Shown piece by piece: positions 10,654 through 20,399 of a stretch of DNA of 64,000 bases. This stretch comes from Stichopus chloronotus (lineage: Eukaryota > Echinodermata > Holothuroidea > Aspidochirotida > Stichopodidae). Every line of letters starts with the position of its first letter. Positions within the stretch are counted from its first letter, which is position 1. The translations under genes and the position numbers were made by a program. The stretch is taken from positions 21,911,091 to 21,975,090 of the forward strand of contig SFZH01000008.1 in the NCBI GenBank assembly GCA_021234535.1, read 5' to 3'. The notes below the pieces were generated by a model. It was not told the DNA's origin and made no database searches. It saw only the letters and a program-made list of their open reading frames with translations.

Positions 10654-13448
10654 ATTACGTTCAGGTAATGGCAGTTCAAATTACATGAAGGCAATGTAGG
10701 GGAAGAAACAGGTTGCTTAATGGCAGAAGATGGCTGTGACAGAGACGTAGTCTTTGAAGATGCTGACTGTGTCTTTGGAACATTTGAAGAAGCAACCTTC
10801 GTTTTAGGAACAGTAACATTAGTTTGAGTTTCCTGTTCAGGTGCCTTTGGCATTTCCTTACTTGCAGTCTTTTTGCCTGAGAACAGATCTGGGATATGCA
10901 CACCTAGAGCTTTAGCTTTAGATCTGGTAATGATAGGGTGACATTGCTCTTCAGTTACAGGGGACACATTATCATTAGAGCTGTCACTGAATGCAAGTGG
11001 CATTATACGATCTATCTCTGAATCATCTGGAGGAGGAGCACGTGACAAATAATCTGCTAACACAATTTCAGAGTCTTTCTTATAGCCCACTTTCATCGTA
11101 TATTCGGACAATCGAAATAGGAGTCTACTAACTCTCTGTGTTGGTGGCTCTTGCTTAGATTTGAAAATATCTGCAATAGCTGAATGATCAACATAAGCAT
11201 CAAATTCCACTCCTTTAAGAATGTACTTAAATGCAGTAACATTGACAAGAAGACCATACAATTCCAATTCTGTTATACTGTAACGCTGGCATGCATCAGG
11301 CAAAATCTTTGAGTAGTATCCCAAAATTCTCTCTTTACCGTCAATGATTTGAGTGAGATATGAACCTGTTGCAGTTCGTGACGTATCACTGTACAAAGAT
11401 AAACGACCTGTTTTCCTGGGCATATACAAAATTGGTGACTCACACATGAGGTTACGTATTGTATCGAATGCATTTTGATGAACATCTGTCCATTGAAATT
11501 CTTTGCGTTTCTTACTCAATGCATGCAATGGTTTCAGAGTTGTCTGAATGGATGGATAAAATTGTGAAATATAATTCACTTCACCAACAAATCTACGAAC
11601 TGCTTTAAGATTTCTGGGACGTGGTGTGTTTCTGATTGCATTACATCTGGATTGTAATGGTTTAAAGCAAGCATAACCTTCATTGTCTATACCAATTAGG
11701 TGTCCCATATACGTAACTGACTTACGAAACAAATGACACTTCTGAGGAGAGATTCTAAGACCATGGTCAATCAAGGCATGAAAAATGGATTGTAAATGAC
11801 GTTTATGTGACGTAATATCCTGCGAAAATACGACCAGATTGTCGTGATGTGCAATGACGAAAGAATCTGAATGAGGAATGGTTGTTAAGACATCATTAAT
11901 CTTTGCCTGAAAAATAGCAGGTGACAAATTCAAACCTTGAGGTAATCTCCGATAAAAGTAATGCTTAGAACCTGCAAATGGAGCAATACCCGTATATTTC
12001 TGTGACCTTTCACTCAAACGAAGACAGAAGAATGCACTCTTTAAGTCTAGTGTACTCAAGACAGTGGCTTGGGAATGACCTATTTTCTTCAATGTGTCAT
12101 TCACCAATGGAAATGGATAATTGAGACGTGTTATCCTGCTATTCAAATAGCGAAAGGCTGTTACAACTCTTTTCTCATTGGAGTCTTTTTTGGGGATCAG
12201 AAATACTGGAGATGTATATGATTGGTGTCCAATTGCCAAGATACCCATTTTGACAAGTTTGTTCATCTCCTTTGATGCCAATTGTTTGTCTCTGTCAGAC
12301 AGTTTGTAAGGCCTAATGAAAAATGGCTCTTGATTGTCCAATTTGAAGTCAACCTCTGAATCAGTACATGGCAAAATTTCACCGTATAGAGAAAATGCTT
12401 CTCTGTTTTGCTCCAACATTTTGTACATTTCAGACCTTTCTGCATCCTTCAAGACACTACCATGAAAGTTAACATATTTGTGAAAGACTTCACGTTCAGT
12501 AAGTGACGCAATAGGGTCAGTAGGATCCAGATGAGGATACCTATTACAATTCTCCGTTACAATAGAATGACGTGTCTGGTTGTTAGAATATGAGGATGAC
12601 ATAGCATTACAATGCATAACATTATCACTATACACTGGCGTAGAAATAGGCGTAGGAAATACTTCAGGAGGACACTCTTGCAAAACATTGACTATATCTT
12701 GTGTGGTGACATACGCTACTGGACCATTTTCTTTGATAACGATCGGTGTTTTACCCTTATTAGTCAGAAGAATACGAGTGCAATTTTTGTGCAGTTTCAA
12801 GAGCATTATTGATGGGCAAAGGTGTTTAACAAATCTGCATGGATATGCGGAGACATCACAATTTTTGAGTGCATTCGGCAAATGAGTTTGAACGACAACA
12901 TAACGACTTCGACCTGGATAGATGACTGTACATTCAAGTGGTTTCAGAAAACATTTACGTCTGTGTAGACGGAACGTATTGTCTGTGAAGTCAAGGCTAC
13001 CCTTCAGATTTTTCAAAGAGTTGGATCCTAAAATAAGATCAAGGCCTGTCAAATTACGTGCAACAATTGCCAAAAATTGAAATGGGTGACCTTGAAGCAT
13101 AACTTCGAATGAGATTTTACTGTCACCATAAATGTGGTCTCCATTGCCCAGGCGGAATGCCACCGGTTCAATGTTCTGTTGTGGAAGACCAGACAGATAT
13201 TTGGATTTGGCCACAGTGTCACGAGAGATGAGGGTTTTGTTGGAACCGCTATCTAACAGGATGAGAATAGAGGCATCCTGCAGATAGCCCTTAATGAAGT
13301 TCTTATCGTCCAACTTTAGTGTGATTGTATCATCACTGTGGCCTAGGTATGTATCGACGGGTTTACCTTTTGGTAGCAACGATGGGTGGGTCCTACCCAT
13401 CGTGTCCCCTAGTGAAAATTCTGAAATTGACTTGGGTATGGTGGACAT
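10599..13448 (-). CDS. Gypsy pol: protease, reverse transcriptase, RNase H
   Basis: The protein frame has 949 codons from the first ATG, but the frame is open back to a TAG just before the GGGAAAC slip site, so translation by -1 frameshifting from gag is likely. Residues 60-160 are a retropepsin-like protease (LLDSGS, Asp66) with a hydrophobic GLDLILGSN segment. Residues 405-590 are reverse transcriptase: STLDLKSAFF (Asp468), RLPQGLNLSP, then HHDN at 534-537 where YxDD is expected. Residues 683-810 are RNase H (SDTS, ITELELYG, YVDHSAI). After about 830 comes a low-complexity tail rich in K, S, T and P, where the reading frame is lost. RT and RNase H copy the element RNA into DNA. The odd active-site box may inactivate RT or be a lineage variant. 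Confidence 0.85.
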   Translation of the reverse strand: MSTIPKSISEFSLGDTMGRTHPSLLPKGKPVDTYLGHSDDTITLKLDDKNFIKGYLQDASILILLDSGSNKTLISRDTVAKSKYLSGLPQQNIEPVAFRLGNGDHIYGDSKISFEVMLQGHPFQFLAIVARNLTGLDLILGSNSLKNLKGSLDFTDNTFRLHRRKCFLKPLECTVIYPGRSRYVVVQTHLPNALKNCDVSAYPCRFVKHLCPSIMLLKLHKNCTRILLTNKGKTPIVIKENGPVAYVTTQDIVNVLQECPPEVFPTPISTPVYSDNVMHCNAMSSSYSNNQTRHSIVTENCNRYPHLDPTDPIASLTEREVFHKYVNFHGSVLKDAERSEMYKMLEQNREAFSLYGEILPCTDSEVDFKLDNQEPFFIRPYKLSDRDKQLASKEMNKLVKMGILAIGHQSYTSPVFLIPKKDSNEKRVVTAFRYLNSRITRLNYPFPLVNDTLKKIGHSQATVLSTLDLKSAFFCLRLSERSQKYTGIAPFAGSKHYFYRRLPQGLNLSPAIFQAKINDVLTTIPHSDSFVIAHHDNLVVFSQDITSHKRHLQSIFHALIDHGLRISPQKCHLFRKSVTYMGHLIGIDNEGYACFKPLQSRCNAIRNTPRPRNLKAVRRFVGEVNYISQFYPSIQTTLKPLHALSKKRKEFQWTDVHQNAFDTIRNLMCESPILYMPRKTGRLSLYSDTSRTATGSYLTQIIDGKERILGYYSKILPDACQRYSITELELYGLLVNVTAFKYILKGVEFDAYVDHSAIADIFKSKQEPPTQRVSRLLFRLSEYTMKVGYKKDSEIVLADYLSRAPPPDDSEIDRIMPLAFSDSSNDNVSPVTEEQCHPIITRSKAKALGVHIPDLFSGKKTASKEMPKAPEQETQTNVTVPKTKVASSNVPKTQSASSKTTSLSQPSSAIKQPVSSPTLPSCNLNCHYLNVICLHCLVSSLLHSMKCLT
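11838..11849 (-). other. Atypical RT active-site box HHDN
   Basis: The codons read His-His-Asp-Asn in the position of the YxDD box. The downstream context LVVFSQ is that of a Gypsy RT palm. The second catalytic Asp is Asn and the Tyr is His. Confidence 0.75.
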
Positions 13449-14476
13449 TGTCCTTGGTACTGAGGATGAGGCCTGTTTCCCCTAAAATTTGGATTATTCA
13501 TCTGACAGAAAAGACTATAGTGACCTGGATTGCCACAAGTATAACACGTAACACTGGGGAGAAAGTGAGGTGGCCTTTCTGAAGAATTTTGAGCATTATT
13601 ACGACGTCTATTACGTGACTCTCCGTTAGTTTGTCTATGTCGTGAACGACCTCGAGAGGCACTGTCATTTCCATGTGGCATGTCAGTTTCAGTAGGCTTT
13701 CTACGAAGAGAGGTTTCTGGTGCGTCAATTTTATGACACAAGTCTGCAATTTCTTTCGAAGACGAATTGTCAGCCATTTGGGTTGACATGGACATGTCCG
13801 TAGAAGAAGAGTGGCCTGAATGACTCTGATTTGAGTTGAGATCAACATAGCATTGCGCCTTGTCAACTAAAGAAGTTAGACTTGCATCAGGTGGTGATGC
13901 CATCAAGACTGCAGAATGACATGACGATGGTAGGGTATCAAGAAATTTATCCCGCATCTGAACTTCTGAGTAGCGTAATGGTAACGCTGCCTTTTGGATT
14001 TTAGAAAGATGTACTCTCATACTATCACCTTGAAGATATTGTAAATCTGTGAAGTGCTTCCTCTTGGCATAGTTAGAGAAATTCGGGCTAAACCTAGCAA
14101 GAAACTCACTTTCAAGTTCTGAGACGGTGGAGAAGATTTTGTCTTCGATCCACAAACGTGCACTATGAGAGAGAGTGCGTTTAAACAACTGAACCACACG
14201 GTCCTTATTTGAAGAAGGATCGATCTCATGTGTTTCAAGATAATCAGCAAATGCCAACATATGTGCTCTAGCGAGATCGTCATCAAGGTTTTGACCATGA
14301 AATTTCGGGGGAAGAAAATCTGTTACTCTAAGTCTAGGCTGAGAACTAACATTAGAGTCTTGACAAGTTGGAGACGAAGTCTCCTCGTGAGTAGACATGT
14401 TGGTAGAAGTCGAGAAACAAGTGGCTATGTAGGCACAGAACAACGCAATGAAAAACAAATAGGGGTATATTGACAT
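13409..14476 (-). CDS. Gypsy gag (capsid/nucleocapsid)
   Basis: 355 codons from the upstream ATG; the first 27 residues are hydrophobic and may be untranslated leader, so the start MSTHEETSS at about 14398 is an alternative. Residues about 50-200 resemble a retrotransposon gag (RLWIEDKIFSTVSELESEF, FLDTLP). A Ser/Arg-rich stretch follows, and a CCHC zinc knuckle (CYTCGNPGHYSLFC) lies at about 311-324. Gag forms the particle, and the knuckle binds RNA. It overlaps the pol frame by about 75 nt, with pol in the -1 frame. The frame appears intact. Confidence 0.8.
   Translation of the reverse strand: MSIYPYLFFIALFCAYIATCFSTSTNMSTHEETSSPTCQDSNVSSQPRLRVTDFLPPKFHGQNLDDDLARAHMLAFADYLETHEIDPSSNKDRVVQLFKRTLSHSARLWIEDKIFSTVSELESEFLARFSPNFSNYAKRKHFTDLQYLQGDSMRVHLSKIQKAALPLRYSEVQMRDKFLDTLPSSCHSAVLMASPPDASLTSLVDKAQCYVDLNSNQSHSGHSSSTDMSMSTQMADNSSSKEIADLCHKIDAPETSLRRKPTETDMPHGNDSASRGRSRHRQTNGESRNRRRNNAQNSSERPPHFLPSVTCYTCGNPGHYSLFCQMNNPNFRGNRPHPQYQGQCPPYPSQFQNFH
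13475..13481 (-). promoter_or_regulatory. Programmed -1 frameshift slippery site GGGAAAC
   Basis: The gag frame reads AGG GGA AAC, placing the heptamer as G GGA AAC, the X-XXY-YYZ arrangement. The pol frame has a TAG immediately upstream and is open from this point on, and gag stops about 65 nt downstream. Slippage must therefore occur in a short interval that contains this classic heptamer. A strong downstream pseudoknot is not obvious by eye. Confidence 0.75.
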
Positions 14477-14697
14477 TTCGTTCCCTTGTACACACGTATA
14501 AAACGTAGGCCTAGCCTATTTGTGATATGACCGTTAGTTACACTGCAGGTGGCTACATATACGAAGCAAAAATGTACCAGTTACGCAAAATCATTTTACG
14601 CAATTTACACTGTTACATGAGAAAAAAAGAAAAACAGACAGATGTAACGTTTCTGACTCGGGGAGGGGGTGGGACTGGGAGAAGAGCTCTTACTCAC

Positions 14698-14990
14698 CCT
14701 TAATTTTGTAATTGGTTTGTCTCTCGTCGTCGGTGGTGGCTTTTCCGGCGTCGAGATGGATGTGCGAATGGTGCTGGAGGCCTCGGTAGCGTTGGCTAAA
14801 CCCGAGTGTACGTAGTGGCGCGTTATTCGTCTAGCCGAACGGTAGCGACGTTACAACCGGAGTATTAGTAGCCGATGGATAGGCGCTGGCTTCTAACGGT
14901 GCCGCTAGGCAGCAGTGTCACGATATTGTCTGGAGAGTGCGTAAAATGAGCACCATTTTCTCAAAACCCCAGAAAACGTTACTCTGTCTG
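14698..14990 (-). promoter_or_regulatory. CpG-rich promoter-like segment with a possible first exon (minus strand)
   Basis: This block is much richer in CpG than its surroundings. On the minus strand it ends at a consensus donor (AAGG then GTGAGT at 14692-14697), and a pyrimidine-rich acceptor (CTTTTTTTCTCATGTAACAG) lies about 85 nt further on, upstream of gag. It could be a host promoter and 5' exon interrupted by the Gypsy element, or the element's own leader. The part at about 14885-14990 is shared, inverted, with 35177-35285 and with the 135-bp satellite. Confidence 0.35.
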
Positions 14991-14999
14991 CCGCCCCCA

Positions 15000-17900
15000 A
15001 TTATGTGTAAGAATTAGATGATCTTACAAACTAAGGCTTAATAGAATAATTGCCTGACAAACTTACTCTTAACTTAGCCCTACTTAAGATGTTTGACACG
15101 ATCTTACATTGCAAAATATCTTCATTTTCTCACACTTATAATACTATTTTCCAAATTTTCCAAACGAGTTTTCTATTCGACTCTGTATACCATAGATTAT
15201 GTAAGGCTAGGTATTTTCTATATGATCAGTAGACGTACGTTATTATTGCAAGTGTTGATCAAAATTGTTCGTGAACTACAAAAATGAAATAAAAATACCA
15301 TCTGAACATCTTGAAACAATTTTTTCCCATCAAATCAGGGTGCCAGGTTCATGGACTTTGCACCCCTTGTGGTTTTTTATTTCAACGTTTTCAATACGAG
15401 AAGTCTAGTAATGGCTAGTACCAATTCCGCAAATTTATGCCATAACTCTTTCCACGCTGCACTAACCTTCCATATATCAATGACAACGTTATACAATATA
15501 CTGTATCACAGTCACTCCGTGTACCCCTTTGTCGTCGCAAAAAAGACCAAAACACTTCCAGTGTTCCACGTCGGGTATAAAACTGATCTCTAGCGAGACT
15601 TTCAAGGTTCGGAAAACAGGCAGACGATTGGAGGCATTTTGCAGACAAACAGTCAGACTCAGAGATAGCCAAAAGTATTTGGTACAAACGGGCACCACAC
15701 TACATACTTCAAGCTCAGCAGGTAATGAGGTACACAGTAGGCCTAGTCATACTAATAGGTTGTCCTAGCGTTAAGTATACACTAATACAGTAGTCTAAGT
15801 ACACTATTACTACCTAGGGCCTGCCCGTAATAAAACTTCGCGCATTTAACGTAAAAACCTTGGAATTTCTAGCTGTTGTAAAATCAAAATCCCTACAAAT
15901 CATACACCTTGTTTTCGCAAGTCTAAAATTCAATTTTACTACTGATACTAGTAAGTTAATCCAATACGCTATGGATTGTACCTCGAAATCTGTTAAACAA
16001 ACATTTACTTGAGTTAACGATACAATGTAAACCTGCCGAACTTAAGGCATCTTACTAACGTTAACATGACGATTATTACATTAAGAATGTCCTTTTACAC
16101 ATATCCTGTGCCTAAACCTAACAAGTGAAGTGAACAAGCTAGCAACAAAAATGGTCAGGGAAGCTTCCATTGAAGAGTCAAAATCATGATTTGAAAATTT
16201 GTAACATTGAGCAGAAACTGTGAATAGGATGCTCTAGGCCTAGCCAATCTCACCTTTGCAAATGCAGTACTGTAGGTTGACTAACCAGTCAGCTTTCTCA
16301 ACTTTCGTTTCAGTCATTTCAAGGTATTTTAGTCAAAAATTTATCCAGCTACTCAGGTCATCGAATTTTAGGGCTTATTTTTTAGGGGTGCGTGAAGTTT
16401 GGCAGTGCGCAAAGTTTGAAGTATGTACTATATGCCTTATTATATAGGGGTAGGTAATTGTGTATACTTAACGTTAGGATGACCTGTGGTACTGTATAGG
16501 TATATGCCTAGTCTACACTGATTTCAAGGGAGACTGCCACTTTCAAAAACAGGTCGATGATTGGAGGCATTTTGTATACAAACAGTAAGACTCAGAGACA
16601 CATGTAGACACATATTTCAGCAGGCCTAGTACTATAGATATAGGCCTAGGCAAGACCAAAAACTACATGATTGAAAATAAAAGGGTTTATAAAAAGAGGC
16701 AATTAGAAAGTGGTACAGGTCTTTTGTTAACTGTTTGAGGGAGTAACTGCTGAAAAGCATGATCAATTTCAAAAGAACGCTTTCTTATTCTTAAAATTAC
16801 AGAGTCACAGTCAATGATCTGCTATGCAGTATGTGGCTGTGCATGACTGTATAATGGCGTGACTGTTGAACACCCTATTAAGGGTATGTGTCATTACAAT
16901 TTTGTGACAGTTTCACCAACAAAAGTCGAAATGATTTATTATGAACCAGTATTGTCTTGTACAATATATACAGTATGTATACATTGCAACAAAAAGTTGT
17001 GTCACCGAATGTGAAATTATTCCACCTTTTTATGACAACCCCAAACAAAATTAGCTATCTCCAAGGTATACATCGAGTGCACCTTCCATTGATTTAGTGT
17101 GGACATGACAAAAAATGGTTGCATGCTCCACTTTTTCAATCTGGTTAATCTAACCTTTCAAAAGCTGGGATTTGTGAATATTAGGCTAGAGGCCAGCATG
17201 TTCTATGGCCACCTTTCTAATTTCTGCCCGTGTTCTCAACCAGAGTCAGTGCAATACAGATTACTGCATGATCATTGGTGTCATGTTTCAGTAAATAAAT
17301 ATGACTTGATGAGGAAGACTGTGGCCATAGCGGAGGCAGGGTTGCAGTGCCTCAGTGAGGAAAGACATGTGATTCTGACATTATGTTACAGTAAATGAAT
17401 AGGACTTTGATCATTTTAGCTTATTGAGGAAGAGCAAGTGCCAAGCAGAGGCATGGCCATAATGCCATGGTGAGGGACGACAAGTGATTATGATGTCATG
17501 TATCAGTACTGTAAATGAATACAATTTTGTTATTAATAGATCATGTCAATAGCGGAGGGATGGTTGCAGTGCCACAGTGGGCCTTAGTCTCCTTTGCCAA
17601 TTGTTCATACTGCATGTTGATCAACCATAACTGTGCCTCCAGTTCCACAGTGGAAAGCTTTTGGACACGCAAATGGCATTTTAAGAATAATGCAATGACA
17701 TTGTCACTGTGTATGATATTACTGTAGGTACTGTAGGGTGGGAGTGTACTGTATCCTGTATGCCACCAGGATGTACAGTATGTTAATATGAGGGAATATC
17801 CAAGGCGGAGGTACGGTCGCAGTGCCATGGTTAGTATACAGTAAGTCTGCTTTGTGAATTGTTCACCTGTTGATTGACCGCAAATGTGCCTCCATACATT

Positions 17901-19149
17901 CCACTGTGGAGAGCGTTTAGGACATTGTACTGTATTCTGCAGTTGTACTGTTTGAGGCACTAAACTACTGAGTTTGCCTGACCGTAGACCATCTACTGCC
18001 ATTCAGTTACCATGTCTGTTGGACAGTTGTTTTTGTTTAACTACAGTATATAGGTCTTGAGAATACTGCAAATTTACAATGTTCCAATTTGTCCTGAGTC
18101 CCGATTTCCAAGGAATTTTGTACTCAAAAGTTCAAAGACACGACTCAGTGGACTCGAGGACTTGGTGCAAGGCGAAGTGCTACAGTAGTCCAAAGAAATG
18201 CAATTTGAATGGGAAAAAGTTAGCTATGTAACTCAAAGTTATCCATGTGCCACAGTACTGTTTGCTTGTACTGTCTCAGTTACGTACATTTGTACGTAGA
18301 AGTCTCCACACATGCACGCATGACTGTCAAAGTGTGTCACAGGTAATTCTGTCAAAAAAGTGGAAAATCCTCTCAAAGCATCTCACTTACTGTACTGACG
18401 TTTTTTGAGATCACTAGTCACTGGTAGTGATGTCACAATAGGTAAAGGCAGCTCCCACTCTCTAATGCTTTCCTCATTGGATAGTTTCGTTTAAAGTGCA
18501 AGGGGCTCACACCTATACGTAATGTGACGTCACTACCCTTTGATAATAAAAAGAGGTTAAGTTAATCAAGTTAAGAAATCTTGAGCAGTTGCTCGAAATA
18601 GCTGTGTGGTGGTCGGTGATCTGTCTTACAGTGCCTTTTCTAGTTAAAGCTGTGTTTAGCCGTGTACACTTCACTTAAGGATGGCCTGTGGTTACAGCCA
18701 GATATATGTATGCCTTATATGTCACATACAGTACAGTAGTTGATTGGTACAGTGCAATAATTTTATGAAACCTACCTGCCCGACCAATTCGTTGGTGACA
18801 AAAATAGAACACAAGGAAAACAGGAAAGTTCTTTGTAAAGGAAAGAAGAAAAAGACACATTGCTAAAATAAAAAAGTTCCTTTTAATTTCTGCATTTGTG
18901 GACGCAGTAAATTCGCAGGTTTGTCTACAGAGTTCTCCATTGGATTACGATAACTGTATGGAATTTAAAGGTTGTGTGACATGCAGCTAGAAAAAACTGG
19001 CTTTATTCAAAAGCTTCAAAGTGAAACCCTGAATGAAAATCTGTTGGAAGTTGGAACTGTGTGTCTGTCTATTGCCATATGTGACAATTCAATGATGAAA
19101 ATGGAAATATGATGCCACAGAGTTTGCACAGTGCCAGTATTTCTTTTGT
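15000..19149. other. Non-coding region with diverged short duplications
   Basis: 15602-15760 and 16535-16650 share words such as GATTGGAGGCATTTTG and ACAAACAGT with AGACTCAGAGA. 17540-17700 and 17800-17940 are a second diverged pair (TGTGCCTCCA, GAATTGTTCA/CAATTGTTCA). Open frames in these parts have no recognisable domain. Confidence 0.5.
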
Positions 19150-19495
19150 TAAGACTATGCATATCGCTTAATTACTTAATTTCTGGATTTCACATTTGTA
19201 GTACCAGTATTCTATTTGTGAAGAAGAAAATACATGCTTCCAAAACAAAGCATCTCGGCATGTGAAAGTCTCAAATGTCTTAAGGAAACAAGTGAGTCCA
19301 TCTCTTGGCACCATAAATTTACATACTTAGCTACAGTAGTGTTTATTCATGATGCAAGCCAGAATTGGCCTGTAAAGTTGTCAATATTCAATGAATTTTG
19401 ATGGAATTTGTAGCTATTTTCAACATATTTACTGATTAATACAGTCAATATTCGGAAATGTCACTTTCATGTCACACAAACTTTAAAGAAATCTC
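19150..19495 (+). repeat. Diverged duplicate of the intron segment 3280-3665
   Basis: Colinear similarity with the sequence following the SET exon at 2.8 kb, same orientation. It implies that a stretch of the SET gene was duplicated in the past. Confidence 0.65.
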
Positions 19496-19778
19496 AGAAA
19501 GTACGATCCGCTCATGACACTAAAGAATAGAAACCTGGACAGTGTTGATATTTTTTGGTTTGAGCACATGAGAGTAAAATCCATGTTTTTGTAATCAGGA
19601 TAGATGTCCATTGGGTAGTTTTATTCACTGCTTTGCTTTACTTGAAAGATACATTACTTACTTCTTGTAGCACATTATCCTGTTTGTCACTGCAGATTGG
19701 TATTTTTATGAACTTTAACGTTGAATGTTGTATCATTCTTTTATGGTTGATATTAAATCATGCTTTCTTTAGTTTCAG

Positions 19779-20396
19779 AGCCACAGTGTGTATCTTCTAG
19801 GTCCAGTGAGATCATGCAGAACTTTCAGGTCATCAGTAAGAAGGAAGCGGTTTATCAACAGTGTGCATCATCTGCCCAAAGGACAAGTAACTGCATGCAT
19901 TACCATATCACTAAGAAGAGAAGGAGAGACTTGTAAGCTGAATGACTTTGACAATATGGCAGGTTGCCTGTTGCAATTTCAGAACAATAGAAGGATGAAA
20001 AACTACTCCTTCACATTTAGGAATAAAGAGTTAGTGCACTTGAGGTTACACTCTGCAATATTTTAGTGTTACAGACAAGGATGATGATGATGGAACTTGC
20101 AGAAGAGAGCAGAGGATATTCCAGAAATCAAGATATTTTGCTCTGAGGACATTGGTGAAGAAACTTGACTAAAGAAGTGGGATAATGAGGCTGACAAATT
20201 GCTCACAATTTTTGGTAGAAACTTTCTTGATTGGTTGGATGCCAGCACTTTTCATGTAGACACTGCCAAAAGATATCGCTAAGGCTATATTTACTGAGAC
20301 CAACACTCCAAAAGCCTCCAAATGTGTACAGAGAGTGGTTACTTGCTTCTAACATGTGCATGTCAGTTAAAGAAATGAGGAGTAACATATTGTAGA
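19779..20396 (+). pseudogene. Possible decayed coding remnant
   Basis: An acceptor-like TTTAGTTTCAG precedes sequence that reads EIMQNFQVISKKEAVYQQ in one frame until a stop. Further on, KKWDNEADKLLTIFGRN and PPNVYREWLLASNMCMS appear in other frames, separated by stops. These peptides look protein-like, with few stops in the favoured frame, but I cannot assign a family. It lies just downstream of the duplicated SET-gene intron, so it may be a diverged copy of further exons. Chance open frames remain possible. Confidence 0.25.
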
Positions 20397-20399
20397 ATA

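Larger units (their letters stand above)
7092..14476 (-). mobile_element. Ty3/Gypsy LTR retrotransposon, one LTR retained, pol frameshifted
   Basis: In minus-strand order: gag with a zinc knuckle, a -1 frameshift junction, protease, reverse transcriptase, RNase H, integrase with zinc-binding and DDE parts, a GPY/F-like module, a non-coding tail, a polypurine tract and a 3' LTR. The RT-RH-INT order is that of Ty3/Gypsy. I find no copy of the LTR upstream of gag, so the element is one-ended or rearranged. Three frameshifts in pol mean this copy cannot make a full polyprotein. Confidence 0.85.

Noticed and set aside
15351..15768. Several overlapping open frames of 69-90 codons on both strands
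   Set aside because: They overlap one another in different frames, with no domain and only moderate length. They are consistent with chance.
17541..18002. 153-codon minus-strand open frame with an internal repeat
   Set aside because: It lies over a pair of diverged DNA duplications, which explains the internal similarity. No family is recognised and no splice or start context supports it.
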